In this document: piece after piece, positions 42,644-50,534 of the stretch
How positions within the stretch are numbered: the stretch's first letter is position 1
How the letters are laid out: each line of letters begins with the position of its first letter
Assembly: GCF_905201705.1 (NCBI RefSeq)
Contig: NZ_CAJKOX010000020.1
Coordinates: 8,560 to 72,559, forward strand
DNA length: 64,000 nt
Reading direction: 5' to 3'
Origin: an uncultured Marvinbryantia sp.
Lineage (GTDB): Bacteria; Bacillota; Clostridia; Lachnospirales; Lachnospiraceae
Made by a program: the position numbers and the translations under genes
The notes under the pieces: generated by a model
The model's input: the letters and a program-made list of their open reading frames with translations, nothing else
The model's database searches: none
What the model was told of the DNA's origin: nothing

Positions 42644-44131
42644 ATGAAAAAATTAAGCTATGCAACACTGGAAGAAATGGGTTATGACGGATACCTGCTG
42701 AAGGAAGCTCCGGAGAGAGTACTTCAGTTCGGCGAAGGAAATTTCCTGCGCGCGTTTGTAGAGTGTTGGATCGATAAGATGAATGAGAAGGCGGGCTTTA
42801 ACTCTAAGGTGGTTCTGTGCCAGCCGATCGCTCCGGGGCTTGCAGATATGATCAACGAGCAGGAGGGACTTTACACGCTGATCCTGCGCGGAAATGAAAA
42901 CGGACAGAAGATCGACGACCGCCGCATCATTTCCTGCGTGAGCAAATGTCTGAATCCGTACAAAGAATATGATGCAGTGCTTGCCTATGCGGAGAGCGAA
43001 GACATCCGTTTTGTAGTCTGCAACACGACCGAGGCAGGCATCCAGTACGATCCGTCCTGCCAGTTTACCGACGTTCCGGCAGCAAGCTATCCGGGCAAGC
43101 TGACGCAGTGGCTGTACCGCCGCTTCCAGAAGTTCGGACAGGAAAAAGGCAAAGGCATCATCATCCTTTCCTGCGAGCTGATCGATAACAACGGAAAAGA
43201 GCTGGAGAAGTGTGTAAATCTGTATGCGGATCAGTGGGAGCTTGGCGGGGAATTTAAGAGCTGGCTGAAAGAGGAATGTGTATTCTGCTCCACGCTGGTT
43301 GACCGTATCGTTCCGGGCTATCCGAGAGCGGACGCCGCGGCAATCTGCGAAGAGCTTGGCTACCAGGACAACCTTCTGGATGTCGGCGAGGTGTTTGGCC
43401 TCTGGGTAATCGAGGGACCGCAGTGGATGAAGAAGGAGCTTCCGTTTGAGGAGGCGGGGCTGCCGGTCATCATCTGCGACGACCACAAGCCGTACAAGCA
43501 GAGAAAGGTCCGCATCCTGAACGGCGCGCACACCTCCATGGTGCTTGGCGCTTATCTTGCAGGACAGGATATCGTGCGTGACTGCATGAATGACGAAGTG
43601 ATCAACGGCTTTATGAACAAGACGATCTACGACGAGATTATCCCGACGCTGACGCTGCCGGAGGATGAGCTGAAGGAGTTTGCGGCGTCCGTGACAGACC
43701 GTTTCAACAACCCGTTTGTTGACCATGCGCTGATGTCGATCTCTCTGAACTCCACCTCTAAGTGGAAAGCGCGCGTGATGCCGAGCCTGAAAGGATATGT
43801 TGCAAAATTCGGCAGCCTTCCGAAGTGCATCACAGCCTCCTTTGCGTTCTATATCGCATTCTACCATGGACAGAAGCTGACGGATGAAGGTCTGGTTGGA
43901 AGTAGAGAGAAAAATGAATATGTTATCCATGACGACAGAGATATTCTGGAATTCTATGCAGCGCACAAGGATGATTCTGCAAAGGAGCTGGCACATGCAG
44001 TCTGCACGAACACCGCTTTCTGGGGAGAGGATTTGAGCGAGATCGCGGGCTTTGAGGCGGCGGTTGCAGATTATCTGGAGCAGATCGAAAAAGACGGAAC
44101 CTACGAAGTAATGAAGCGTGTATTGGCGTAG
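42644..44131 (+). CDS. uxaB: Tagaturonate reductase (UxaB)
   Basis: A 495-residue enzyme of the long-chain mannitol dehydrogenase family. The start VLQFGEGNFLRAFVECWIDKMNE is the family's nucleotide-binding segment, and KVRILNGAHTSMVLGAYL holds the catalytic Lys/Asn/His region. UxaB reduces D-tagaturonate to D-altronate with NADH, the step before UxaA; UxuB (fructuronate to mannonate) is the nearest alternative, but the RAFVE start and the neighbour UxaA favour UxaB. AAAGGATAG ribosome site. Last gene of the GntR-controlled operon. Confidence 0.88.
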   Translation: MKKLSYATLEEMGYDGYLLKEAPERVLQFGEGNFLRAFVECWIDKMNEKAGFNSKVVLCQPIAPGLADMINEQEGLYTLILRGNENGQKIDDRRIISCVSKCLNPYKEYDAVLAYAESEDIRFVVCNTTEAGIQYDPSCQFTDVPAASYPGKLTQWLYRRFQKFGQEKGKGIIILSCELIDNNGKELEKCVNLYADQWELGGEFKSWLKEECVFCSTLVDRIVPGYPRADAAAICEELGYQDNLLDVGEVFGLWVIEGPQWMKKELPFEEAGLPVIICDDHKPYKQRKVRILNGAHTSMVLGAYLAGQDIVRDCMNDEVINGFMNKTIYDEIIPTLTLPEDELKEFAASVTDRFNNPFVDHALMSISLNSTSKWKARVMPSLKGYVAKFGSLPKCITASFAFYIAFYHGQKLTDEGLVGSREKNEYVIHDDRDILEFYAAHKDDSAKELAHAVCTNTAFWGEDLSEIAGFEAAVADYLEQIEKDGTYEVMKRVLA

Positions 44132-44160
44132 TTTTGGCGCAAATTATACATAAACTTGTG

Positions 44161-44189
44161 CTGACAGACGCAGAATAATCTGATATAAT
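44161..44189 (+). promoter_or_regulatory. Promoter of eda
   Basis: CTGACA (44161-44166), 17-bp spacer, TATAAT (44184-44189). No GntR palindrome is near, so eda may be expressed separately from uxaAB. Confidence 0.7.
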
Positions 44190-44261
44190 GATGCCAGGGA
44201 CAAAAAGTCATGTATTTCGCGCTGGCGTGGGGAAGCGTGACTTGGAAGTTCAGGGCATCAT
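44188..44261 (+). other. Inverted-repeat leader before eda
   Basis: Arms ATGATGCC (44188-44195) and GGCATCAT (44254-44261, then TTTT) enclose a second hairpin AGTCA/TGACT with an inner CGC/GCG. The outer left arm overlaps the -10, so the outer pair may act in DNA or in a read-through transcript; the inner hairpin lies in the eda leader. Confidence 0.45.
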
Positions 44262-44293
44262 TTTTAAATGAAAATTACAGGGAGGGAATTATC

Positions 44294-44932
44294 ATGAAAT
44301 CTATGGAAGAGCAATTCAAAGAGGTTGGCGTTGTGCCGGTAGTCGTGCTGAATGACGCAAAGGACGCGCTGCCGCTGGCTGAGGCGCTGGTTGAGGGCGG
44401 TCTGCCGTGCGCAGAGGTGACCTTCCGCACGGATGCCGCAGAGGAATCCATCCGTCTGATGGCGGAAAAGTATCCGGACATGCTGGTAGGCGCAGGCACG
44501 GTTCTGACGATCGACCAGGTAGACCGTGCAGTGGGAGCTGGCGCGAAATTTATTGTCAGCCCGGGCTTCGATCCGGAGATCGTTGACTACTGCATCAGCA
44601 AGGAAATTCCGGTATTCCCGGGATGCATCACGCCGTCTGAGGTGGCGCAGGCTGTAAAGCGTGGTCTGAAGGTTGTGAAATTTTTCCCGGCAGAGCAGGC
44701 AGGCGGCGTTGCGATGATCAAGGCAATGGCTGCACCGTATACGATGGTAAAATTCATGCCGACCGGCGGCATCAGCACAAAGAATCTGCGCAGCTATCTG
44801 GAGTGCGACAAGATCCTCTGCTGCGGCGGAAGCTGGATGGTAAAGGGCGATCTCATCAAAGCCGGTGAGTTCGACAAGATCCGTGAGATGACCAAAGAAG
44901 CAGTTGCACTTGCAGCAGAAATCAGAGGTTAA
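44294..44932 (+). CDS. eda: KDPG/KHG aldolase (Eda)
   Basis: A 212-residue class I aldolase that splits 2-keto-3-deoxy-6-phosphogluconate into pyruvate and glyceraldehyde-3-phosphate. The catalytic glutamate lies in CAEVTFRTDAAEESI, the Schiff-base lysine in VVKFFPAEQAGG, and the phosphate-binding part in FMPTGGIS. Start ATG 44294 is preceded by GGAGGG; the longer frame from 44210 runs through the leader hairpin. Ends the hexuronate route. KDG kinase and the uronate isomerase are not in the window. A strong terminator follows. Confidence 0.93.
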   Translation: MKSMEEQFKEVGVVPVVVLNDAKDALPLAEALVEGGLPCAEVTFRTDAAEESIRLMAEKYPDMLVGAGTVLTIDQVDRAVGAGAKFIVSPGFDPEIVDYCISKEIPVFPGCITPSEVAQAVKRGLKVVKFFPAEQAGGVAMIKAMAAPYTMVKFMPTGGISTKNLRSYLECDKILCCGGSWMVKGDLIKAGEFDKIREMTKEAVALAAEIRG

Positions 44933-44942
44933 TAGATGATTC

Positions 44943-44989
44943 AAAAATCCCTGCACGGCAGACGCATTGTCTGAAATGCAGGGATTTTT
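44943..44989 (+). terminator. Strong intrinsic terminator after eda
   Basis: Perfect 13-pair stem AAAAATCCCTGCA / TGCAGGGATTTTT with an inner CAGAC/GTCTG hairpin, ending in T-run. Confidence 0.92.
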
Positions 44990-45084
44990 ATGTTGCCATG
45001 CATCCGAAGGGAGCTGCCGGTGGCAGGTCCTGTAGGTCTTTAATGTCCACCGGAAAGAGATGCAAAAATCATTCCGGAAATCAC

Positions 45085-45759
45085 TCAGAGCGTCGGAAAG
45101 AACCGATGGATAATTGCACGGCTTTTTGGCAGGAAGAACTGCACGGCGGGACCAATAAAGAGGGCTGCTGCGATAGTTCCAATACCGAATTTTCCTCCCA
45201 GCAGGAAGCCGAGCACTACGAAAAACACATCACAGGCAATGCGGACAAACTGGAACTGAACGTTTGTCTTTTCATTTAGTTTATCTGTCAGTATAATAGC
45301 AATCAGATCATTCGGGCCGGTACCACTGTTACTTTCGATAACTATGGACATCCCCAGGCTCAGGATGATGCATCCCGCCAGCATAACAAGCAGGCGCAGC
45401 CACATCGGGGAAGCAGCGGTGACGCTGCCTTTAAACAGCCACAAAAAGAAATCGATAATCCAGCCTCCGCAAAATGCGCAGACAACAGTACCTGGCTTGA
45501 CATAGCCTTTGGTGGTCAGGAGCATAATAATCATCAGAAGGATCAGTGCAATGACGTGTACCGTGCCTATGCTCAGACCGACTGTAAGGGAAATGCCCTG
45601 GATCATTACGGTAAAGGTATCCGATCCAAGCTCGGAAAGCAGGAACAGGCTGACGCCCAGATGGGCAATGGTCAGTCCGATGAAGAGGGTTGCAAGCCCC
45701 TGTACCCATTCCTTTGGGCTGCGTTTTCTGGTATCCGATGCGAATGTCTGTTTACTCAT
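45085..45759 (-). CDS. YczE/YitT-type membrane protein
   Basis: A 224-residue protein with five or six predicted helices. The start WVQGLATLFIGLTIAHLGVSL, the SELGSDTFTVMIQGIS segment and GTGPNDLIAIIL are characteristic of the YczE family, whose function is unknown (some members influence antibiotic production or are transporter-like). It is transcribed alone, divergently from the drug/metabolite exporter. A CCGGTGG/CCACCGG inverted repeat (45017-45053) lies after its stop without T-run. Confidence 0.8.
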   Translation of the reverse strand: MSKQTFASDTRKRSPKEWVQGLATLFIGLTIAHLGVSLFLLSELGSDTFTVMIQGISLTVGLSIGTVHVIALILLMIIMLLTTKGYVKPGTVVCAFCGGWIIDFFLWLFKGSVTAASPMWLRLLVMLAGCIILSLGMSIVIESNSGTGPNDLIAIILTDKLNEKTNVQFQFVRIACDVFFVVLGFLLGGKFGIGTIAAALFIGPAVQFFLPKSRAIIHRFFPTL

Positions 45760-45909
45760 CTTATTCTTAAATCCCCTTATATATTCTTTTAGTTATGATA
45801 GCAAAAACAGGTAGACTTTTCAAGGAATGTCTTATAAAATAGAGCAGGAAAAACTCCGGATCTGCAAAAGCGGGACGGAGGAGGAAAATGAAGGACAGGA
45901 TGTGACATT

Positions 45910-46827
45910 ATGAAAAATTTACAAATCAGAAATTCCTTGATTCTGCTGCTGACGGCGCTGATCTGGGGCGTGGCGTTTGTGGCGCAGAGCGTTGGCATGG
46001 ATTATGTGGGACCGTTTACGTTTAATGCGGTGCGCTCTTTGATAGGCGGAATTGTGCTGCTGCCCTGCATTGCGCTGCTGAAAAAGATCAATCCGTCGGA
46101 AAAGAAACCGGAGGATCCTGCAAGGGCGAAAAGAAATCTGATCCTTGGAGGCGTCTGCTGCGGGATAGCCCTGTGTGCGGCAAGCTCTCTGCAGCAGATC
46201 GGAATTGCCTATACAACGGTGGGAAAGGCAGGCTTTATCACCGCTTTCTATATTGTGATCGTGCCGATCATTGGCATATTTTTCGGGAAAAAATGCGGGA
46301 TTTCCGTGTGGATCGGTGTGCTGCTCGCGCTTGCAGGTCTGTATTTTCTGTGTATCAACGAAGAGCTGACGATCAGCAGGGGAGATGTGCTGGTATTTTT
46401 CGGCGCGCTGCTGTTTGCCGTACATATTATGGTGATCGACCACTTTTCGCCGCTGGTGGATGGGGTTACGATGTCCTGCATCCAGTTTTTTGTCAGCGGC
46501 ATCATCTGTGCGGTGCCGATGTTTTTGTTTGAAAAGCCGCAATTAGGTCAGCTTCTGGCGGCCTGGCAGCCGATCCTCTATGCGGGCGTGCTGTCCTGCG
46601 GCGTTGCCTACACCCTGCAGATCATCGGACAAAAAGGGATGAACCCGACGGTTGCATCCCTTATACTCAGTCTTGAATCGGTGATCTCTGTGCTGGCAGG
46701 CATGGTGATCCTGCACCAGAACCTGTCGTCAAGAGAGGTGCTTGGCTGTGTGCTGATGTTTGCGGCTATTCTGCTTGCGCAGCTTCCGCAGAAGCCGGGG
46801 AAAGCAGATACTCCAGAAAACGGATAA
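45910..46827 (+). CDS. EamA/DMT-family transporter
   Basis: A 305-residue membrane protein made of two EamA repeats with ten helices: first repeat from LILLLTALIWGVAFVAQ, second from DVLVFFGALLFAVHIMVID, ending in the ILSLESVISVLAGMVILHQ block typical of the family. Members export or exchange amino acids, nucleotides or other metabolites. A TATAAA at about 45834 may be its -10. The last 62 bases overlap the end of the convergent gene at 46766. Confidence 0.88.
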   Translation: MKNLQIRNSLILLLTALIWGVAFVAQSVGMDYVGPFTFNAVRSLIGGIVLLPCIALLKKINPSEKKPEDPARAKRNLILGGVCCGIALCAASSLQQIGIAYTTVGKAGFITAFYIVIVPIIGIFFGKKCGISVWIGVLLALAGLYFLCINEELTISRGDVLVFFGALLFAVHIMVIDHFSPLVDGVTMSCIQFFVSGIICAVPMFLFEKPQLGQLLAAWQPILYAGVLSCGVAYTLQIIGQKGMNPTVASLILSLESVISVLAGMVILHQNLSSREVLGCVLMFAAILLAQLPQKPGKADTPENG

Positions 46828-47509
46828 CGTTGTCTGTGCGCTCGGTGTTTGTGAGCACGCAGAGGATTGCTTTTTCGCCCATACCGCCGTATGCCTGGTA
46901 GACGGCATTGTCAGAAATGTCGATGCCGTGCGGGGCGGCGGGAAGGGTATTCAGAACGGTGCCGTCATCATCGGTCTCTATCTCACTGGATTCCATGATC
47001 TGATCTGCAAACTGGCCGTACAGATCCGCAGGAAGCAGCTCGGAGAGGTCGGCGAGATAACCATGTTCGGAATACTCATTAAACTGATCTTCCGGGCAGA
47101 CCAGAATGTCGACGGCCTGCGCAGCGATCAAGGTAGTGAGCTTCATCTGATCGCCGTATTCGTCAAGGCTGTAGTTTGAACAGTCGAGCAGCTCATCGTC
47201 GCTTGTCAGTTCATAGTATTCGCGCAGAGCGTCGTCCAGCCCGGTGTTGTCCACCAGCCAAGCCTCATTGATAAAGGCGACGGACAGGATCGTGGTCTGG
47301 TGGCGAAAAAACATCGTATACACCAGCGAGGCGACCGCGATAACCGCAATGATGACAACGATGACCGTCCGCAGGTAGTAATCTTTGAAATAACCTGCCT
47401 TCTGCGAGCGGCTTAAATTGGAAGTATCCTTCTTCTTCAGCGAATCGTCGCGCTTCTGGTAGAGGAGCGAATCGTCGTCCAGCGCTGTCTTTTTGTCATC
47501 AATATTCAT
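46766..47509 (-). CDS. Single-pass membrane protein of unknown function
   Basis: A 247-residue protein with a polar N-terminus of ~45 residues (rich in Asp and Lys), one membrane helix (VIVVIIAVIAVASLVYTMFF) and a ~180-residue outer domain with acidic character. The outer part (DILVCPEDQFNEYSEHGYLADLSELLP, and a FLEYLLSP helix near the end) recalls one lobe of periplasmic binding proteins, though it is short for one. No catalytic motif. It has a good AAAGGGA site. Its 3' end overlaps the transporter gene by 62 bases on the opposite strand. Divergent from pyrH. Confidence 0.65.
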   Translation of the reverse strand: MNIDDKKTALDDDSLLYQKRDDSLKKKDTSNLSRSQKAGYFKDYYLRTVIVVIIAVIAVASLVYTMFFRHQTTILSVAFINEAWLVDNTGLDDALREYYELTSDDELLDCSNYSLDEYGDQMKLTTLIAAQAVDILVCPEDQFNEYSEHGYLADLSELLPADLYGQFADQIMESSEIETDDDGTVLNTLPAAPHGIDISDNAVYQAYGGMGEKAILCVLTNTERTDNVIRFLEYLLSPASAEAAQAE

Positions 47510-47589
47510 TTGTGTATCCCTTTCTTTCTGATATCTTTTAACAGTTTACCATGGTTTGAAAAAAAAGTGTATTAAATCTTTGTAAAGTA

Positions 47590-47598
47590 TGTTATACT
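47590..47598 (+). promoter_or_regulatory. Extended -10 promoter of the pyrH operon
   Basis: TG-T-TATACT (47590-47598) 58 bases before pyrH; the -35 is poor, which fits an extended -10 promoter. Confidence 0.55.
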
Positions 47599-47655
47599 GT
47601 TGCAAATGGATGGCATACTGCCGTCCGCAAAAGATATTGAAACGGAGTGTACAGT

Positions 47656-48351
47656 ATGAAACGTGTATTATTGAAGTTAAGCGGCGAGGCGCTTGCAGGG
47701 GAGAAACACACAGGCTTTGACGAGCCGACGGTCGTCGGCGTGGCGAAGCAGGTAAAACAGCTGGTGGATGCCGGCACAGAGGTGGGCGTCGTGATCGGCG
47801 GCGGAAATTTCTGGCGGGGACGTTCCAGTGAGAATATCGACCGCACAAAGGCGGACCAGATCGGTATGCTGGCTACGGTCATGAACTGTATCTATGTATC
47901 GGAGATTTTTCGTTCTGTCGGCATGAAAACACAGATTTTCACACCGTTTGTCTGCGGCGCATTTACGGAGCTGTTTTCCAAGGACAAGGTAAACGAGTGC
48001 TTTGAAAAAGGTATGGTGACGTTTTTCGCGGGCGGCACGGGACATCCGTATTTCTCGACGGACACGACCACGGTGCTGCGTGCGGTCGAGATCGAGGCGG
48101 AGGTCATTCTGCTTGCCAAGTCGATCGACGGCGTTTACGACAGCGATCCGAAGTCCAATCCGGATGCGAAAAAATATGATGAGATCACCATTCAGGATGT
48201 GATCGACCGGCGCCTTGGAGTGGTAGACCTGGCGGCTTCCATTCTCTGCATGGAAAATAAGATGCCGATGCTGGTGTTCGGTCTGAACGAAGAAAACAGC
48301 ATCGTAAATACCGTGAGCGGTAAGTTCAGCGGCACGAAGGTGACGGTGTAA
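47656..48351 (+). CDS. pyrH: UMP kinase
   Basis: A 231-residue amino-acid-kinase-fold enzyme making UDP from UMP. Conserved parts: KRVLLKLSGEAL, VIGGGNFWRG, DQIGMLATVMN, AGGTGHPYFSTDT and KSIDGVYDSDP. ATG 47656 is used because GGAG (47644-47647) lies in front; the codon at 47647 is within that site. First gene of the operon pyrH-frr-uppS-cdsA-dxr-rseP. Normally tsf stands directly upstream; here it is 34 kb away. Confidence 0.95.
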   Translation: MKRVLLKLSGEALAGEKHTGFDEPTVVGVAKQVKQLVDAGTEVGVVIGGGNFWRGRSSENIDRTKADQIGMLATVMNCIYVSEIFRSVGMKTQIFTPFVCGAFTELFSKDKVNECFEKGMVTFFAGGTGHPYFSTDTTTVLRAVEIEAEVILLAKSIDGVYDSDPKSNPDAKKYDEITIQDVIDRRLGVVDLAASILCMENKMPMLVFGLNEENSIVNTVSGKFSGTKVTV

Positions 48352-48396
48352 TATAAACACCGGACATATAAAACAGAAAACCAGGAGGAAGAAATC

Positions 48397-48948
48397 ATGG
48401 ATGAAAGATTGAAAGTATTTGACGAAAAAATGACAAAGACGTTTAACAACCTGCTCTCGGAGTTTGGCTCCATCCGCGCAGGCCGTGCGAATCCGCACGT
48501 GCTTGACCGCATTATGGTTGACTATTACGGGACCCCGACGCCGATCCAGCAGGTGGGCAATGTAAATGTACCGGAGCCGCGCATGATCCAGATCCAGCCG
48601 TGGGATTCCAGTATGCTGAAAGCGATCACAAAGGCGATCCAGACCTCAGACCTTGGCATCAACCCGACGAACGACGGCAAGGTGATCCGCCTTGTATTCC
48701 CGGAGCTCACTGAGGAGCGCAGAAAGGATCTGGTGAAGGAAGTCAAGAAAAAAGGCGAGGGCGCAAAGGTTGCGGTCCGCAATATCCGCCGCGATGCAAA
48801 CGATGCCTTCAAGAAGCTGAAGGGCACGGAAGTATCAGAGGATACGATCAAGGAGCTGGAGACTGCTGCGCAGAAGCTCACCGACAAATACATCAAGGAT
48901 ATTGACGCTGCGGTAGAGGAAAAATCGAAAGAGATCATGACGGTATAG
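48397..48948 (+). CDS. frr: Ribosome recycling factor
   Basis: A 183-residue RRF with the conserved FGSIRAGRANPHVLDRI, PIQQVGNVNVPEPRM and LTEERRKDLVKEVKKKGE stretches. It splits ribosomes after termination together with EF-G. The AGGAGG ribosome site is ideal. It follows pyrH after 45 bases and precedes uppS by 4. Confidence 0.96.
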   Translation: MDERLKVFDEKMTKTFNNLLSEFGSIRAGRANPHVLDRIMVDYYGTPTPIQQVGNVNVPEPRMIQIQPWDSSMLKAITKAIQTSDLGINPTNDGKVIRLVFPELTEERRKDLVKEVKKKGEGAKVAVRNIRRDANDAFKKLKGTEVSEDTIKELETAAQKLTDKYIKDIDAAVEEKSKEIMTV

Positions 48949-48952
48949 GGCG

Positions 48953-49675
48953 ATGGAAAGAAGCGAGCTTACGATCCCGCGTCACGTTGCGATCATTCTG
49001 GATGGCAACGGGCGGTGGGCAAAAAGCAAGGGAATGCCGCGCAATTACGGACACTCCAGGGGTGCGAAGAATCTGGAGGTCATCTGTGAGGATGCCTGGA
49101 ACATTGGCATTAAGTATCTCACGGTCTACCTGTTTTCCACGGAAAACTGGAAGCGTTCCAAAGACGAGGTGGACGGTCTGATGCGGCTGTTCCGCAGCTA
49201 TACGAAAACCTGTATCAAAACTGCGCAGAAAAATAATATGAAGGTACGTGTGCTTGGCGACCCGACGGCGCTTGCCGAGGATCTGCAGGAGAGCCTGCGC
49301 AATCTTGTGGAAAGCTCGAAGAACAACACAGGGCTTAATTTCCAGATTGCGATTAATTACGGAAGCAGGGATGAGATCGTGCGCGCGATCCGCAGAGTAT
49401 CCGCGGACTGCGTGGACGGAAAGCTAAAGCCGGAGGATATCACGGAGGAGCTGTTTTCCGGGTATCTCGATACCCGCAATGTGCCGGATCCCGACCTTCT
49501 CATCCGCACCAGCGGCGAGCTGCGCCTGTCAAACTATCTGATGTGGCAGCTTGCATACAGTGAGTTTTATTTTACCGATATTCCATGGCCGGCGTTTACG
49601 AAGGAAAACCTCTGGCAGGCGATCGAAAAATACAACCAAAGGGAACGGCGCTACGGCGGCGTCCTGGACAAGTGA
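48953..49675 (+). CDS. uppS: Isoprenyl (undecaprenyl) diphosphate synthase
   Basis: A 240-residue cis-prenyltransferase that makes the C55 lipid carrier for cell wall synthesis. The catalytic aspartate is D17 in AIILDGNGRWA; other blocks are YLTVYLFSTENWKR, NFQIAINYGSRDEI and PDPDLLIRTSGELRLSNYLMWQ. Its start lies 4 bases after frr. Its end overlaps nothing; cdsA begins 17 bases later. Confidence 0.95.
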   Translation: MERSELTIPRHVAIILDGNGRWAKSKGMPRNYGHSRGAKNLEVICEDAWNIGIKYLTVYLFSTENWKRSKDEVDGLMRLFRSYTKTCIKTAQKNNMKVRVLGDPTALAEDLQESLRNLVESSKNNTGLNFQIAINYGSRDEIVRAIRRVSADCVDGKLKPEDITEELFSGYLDTRNVPDPDLLIRTSGELRLSNYLMWQLAYSEFYFTDIPWPAFTKENLWQAIEKYNQRERRYGGVLDK

Positions 49676-49692
49676 TAAAAGAGGGAATGATC

Positions 49693-50499
49693 ATGTTTGC
49701 AGTTAGATTAAGAAGCAGTATCATTATTATGGCAGTTGCACTGCTCACGATTATCCCCGGGGGCTACGTTTTGTGGGGGACAGCGCTGGCTGTCTCCCTC
49801 ATTGGACTCGGGGAGCTGTACCGTGCGGTCGGCGTGTGGAAAAAAGACAGCAAAGGGCTTGCGATAACAGGCTTTGTTGCGGCGGCGCTTTACTATGTGC
49901 TGCTGCTTCTGGGACTGGAGGAGTACAGTACCATTTATCTGGTATTTGCGATGGCGGCGGTGCTTGCCGTCTATGTGTTCGCTTTCCCGAAGTACCGGTC
50001 GGAGCAGGTGATGGCGTCGTTTTTCGGCATCGTTTATGTGTGTGTGATGCTTTCCTATATTTATCTCACAAGAACGATGCAGGACGGAGCCTTTCTTGTG
50101 TGGCTGATCTTCATCTGCTCGTGGGGCTGTGATACCTGCGCATACTGTGTGGGGATCCTGATCGGAAAGCATAAAATGTCGCCGATCCTCAGTCCGAAGA
50201 AATCAATCGAGGGCGCTGTCGGCGGCGTGCTTGGCGCAGCGCTCCTTGGCGCGATTTATGCGGCGATCGTCGGCGCGCATCTGGAGGCGGAAAATCCGGT
50301 GATCTCTTACGCGGTAATCTGCGCGGCAGGTGCGCTGATCTCCATGGTCGGTGATCTGGCGGCTTCCGCTATCAAACGAAATCATGAAATTAAGGATTAC
50401 GGGACGCTGATCCCGGGACACGGCGGGATTCTCGACCGCTTCGACAGCGTGATCTTTACCGCGCCGATCATTTACTTTTTGTCGAATCTGATGATCTGA
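49693..50499 (+). CDS. cdsA: Phosphatidate cytidylyltransferase
   Basis: A 268-residue membrane enzyme with about eight helices making CDP-diacylglycerol. The family signature near the C-terminus is clear (SAIKRNHEIKDYGTLIPGHG, then GILDRFDS). ATG 49693 follows GAGGGA; ATG 49687 overlaps that site and the frame from 49585 lies within uppS. Phospholipid synthesis gene in the usual place between uppS and dxr. Confidence 0.93.
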   Translation: MFAVRLRSSIIIMAVALLTIIPGGYVLWGTALAVSLIGLGELYRAVGVWKKDSKGLAITGFVAAALYYVLLLLGLEEYSTIYLVFAMAAVLAVYVFAFPKYRSEQVMASFFGIVYVCVMLSYIYLTRTMQDGAFLVWLIFICSWGCDTCAYCVGILIGKHKMSPILSPKKSIEGAVGGVLGAALLGAIYAAIVGAHLEAENPVISYAVICAAGALISMVGDLAASAIKRNHEIKDYGTLIPGHGGILDRFDSVIFTAPIIYFLSNLMI

Positions 50500-50534
50500 G
50501 CCAGGGAACCAATGGACATGAGAAAGGAAAATTT

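Noticed and set aside
42653..43996. 447-residue open frame opposite uxaB
   Set aside because: uxaB has clear family motifs; the antisense frame shows none.
44998..45279. 93-residue open frame on the plus strand
   Set aside because: Mostly antisense to the YczE-like gene, with odd Cys/Ser/His-rich composition.
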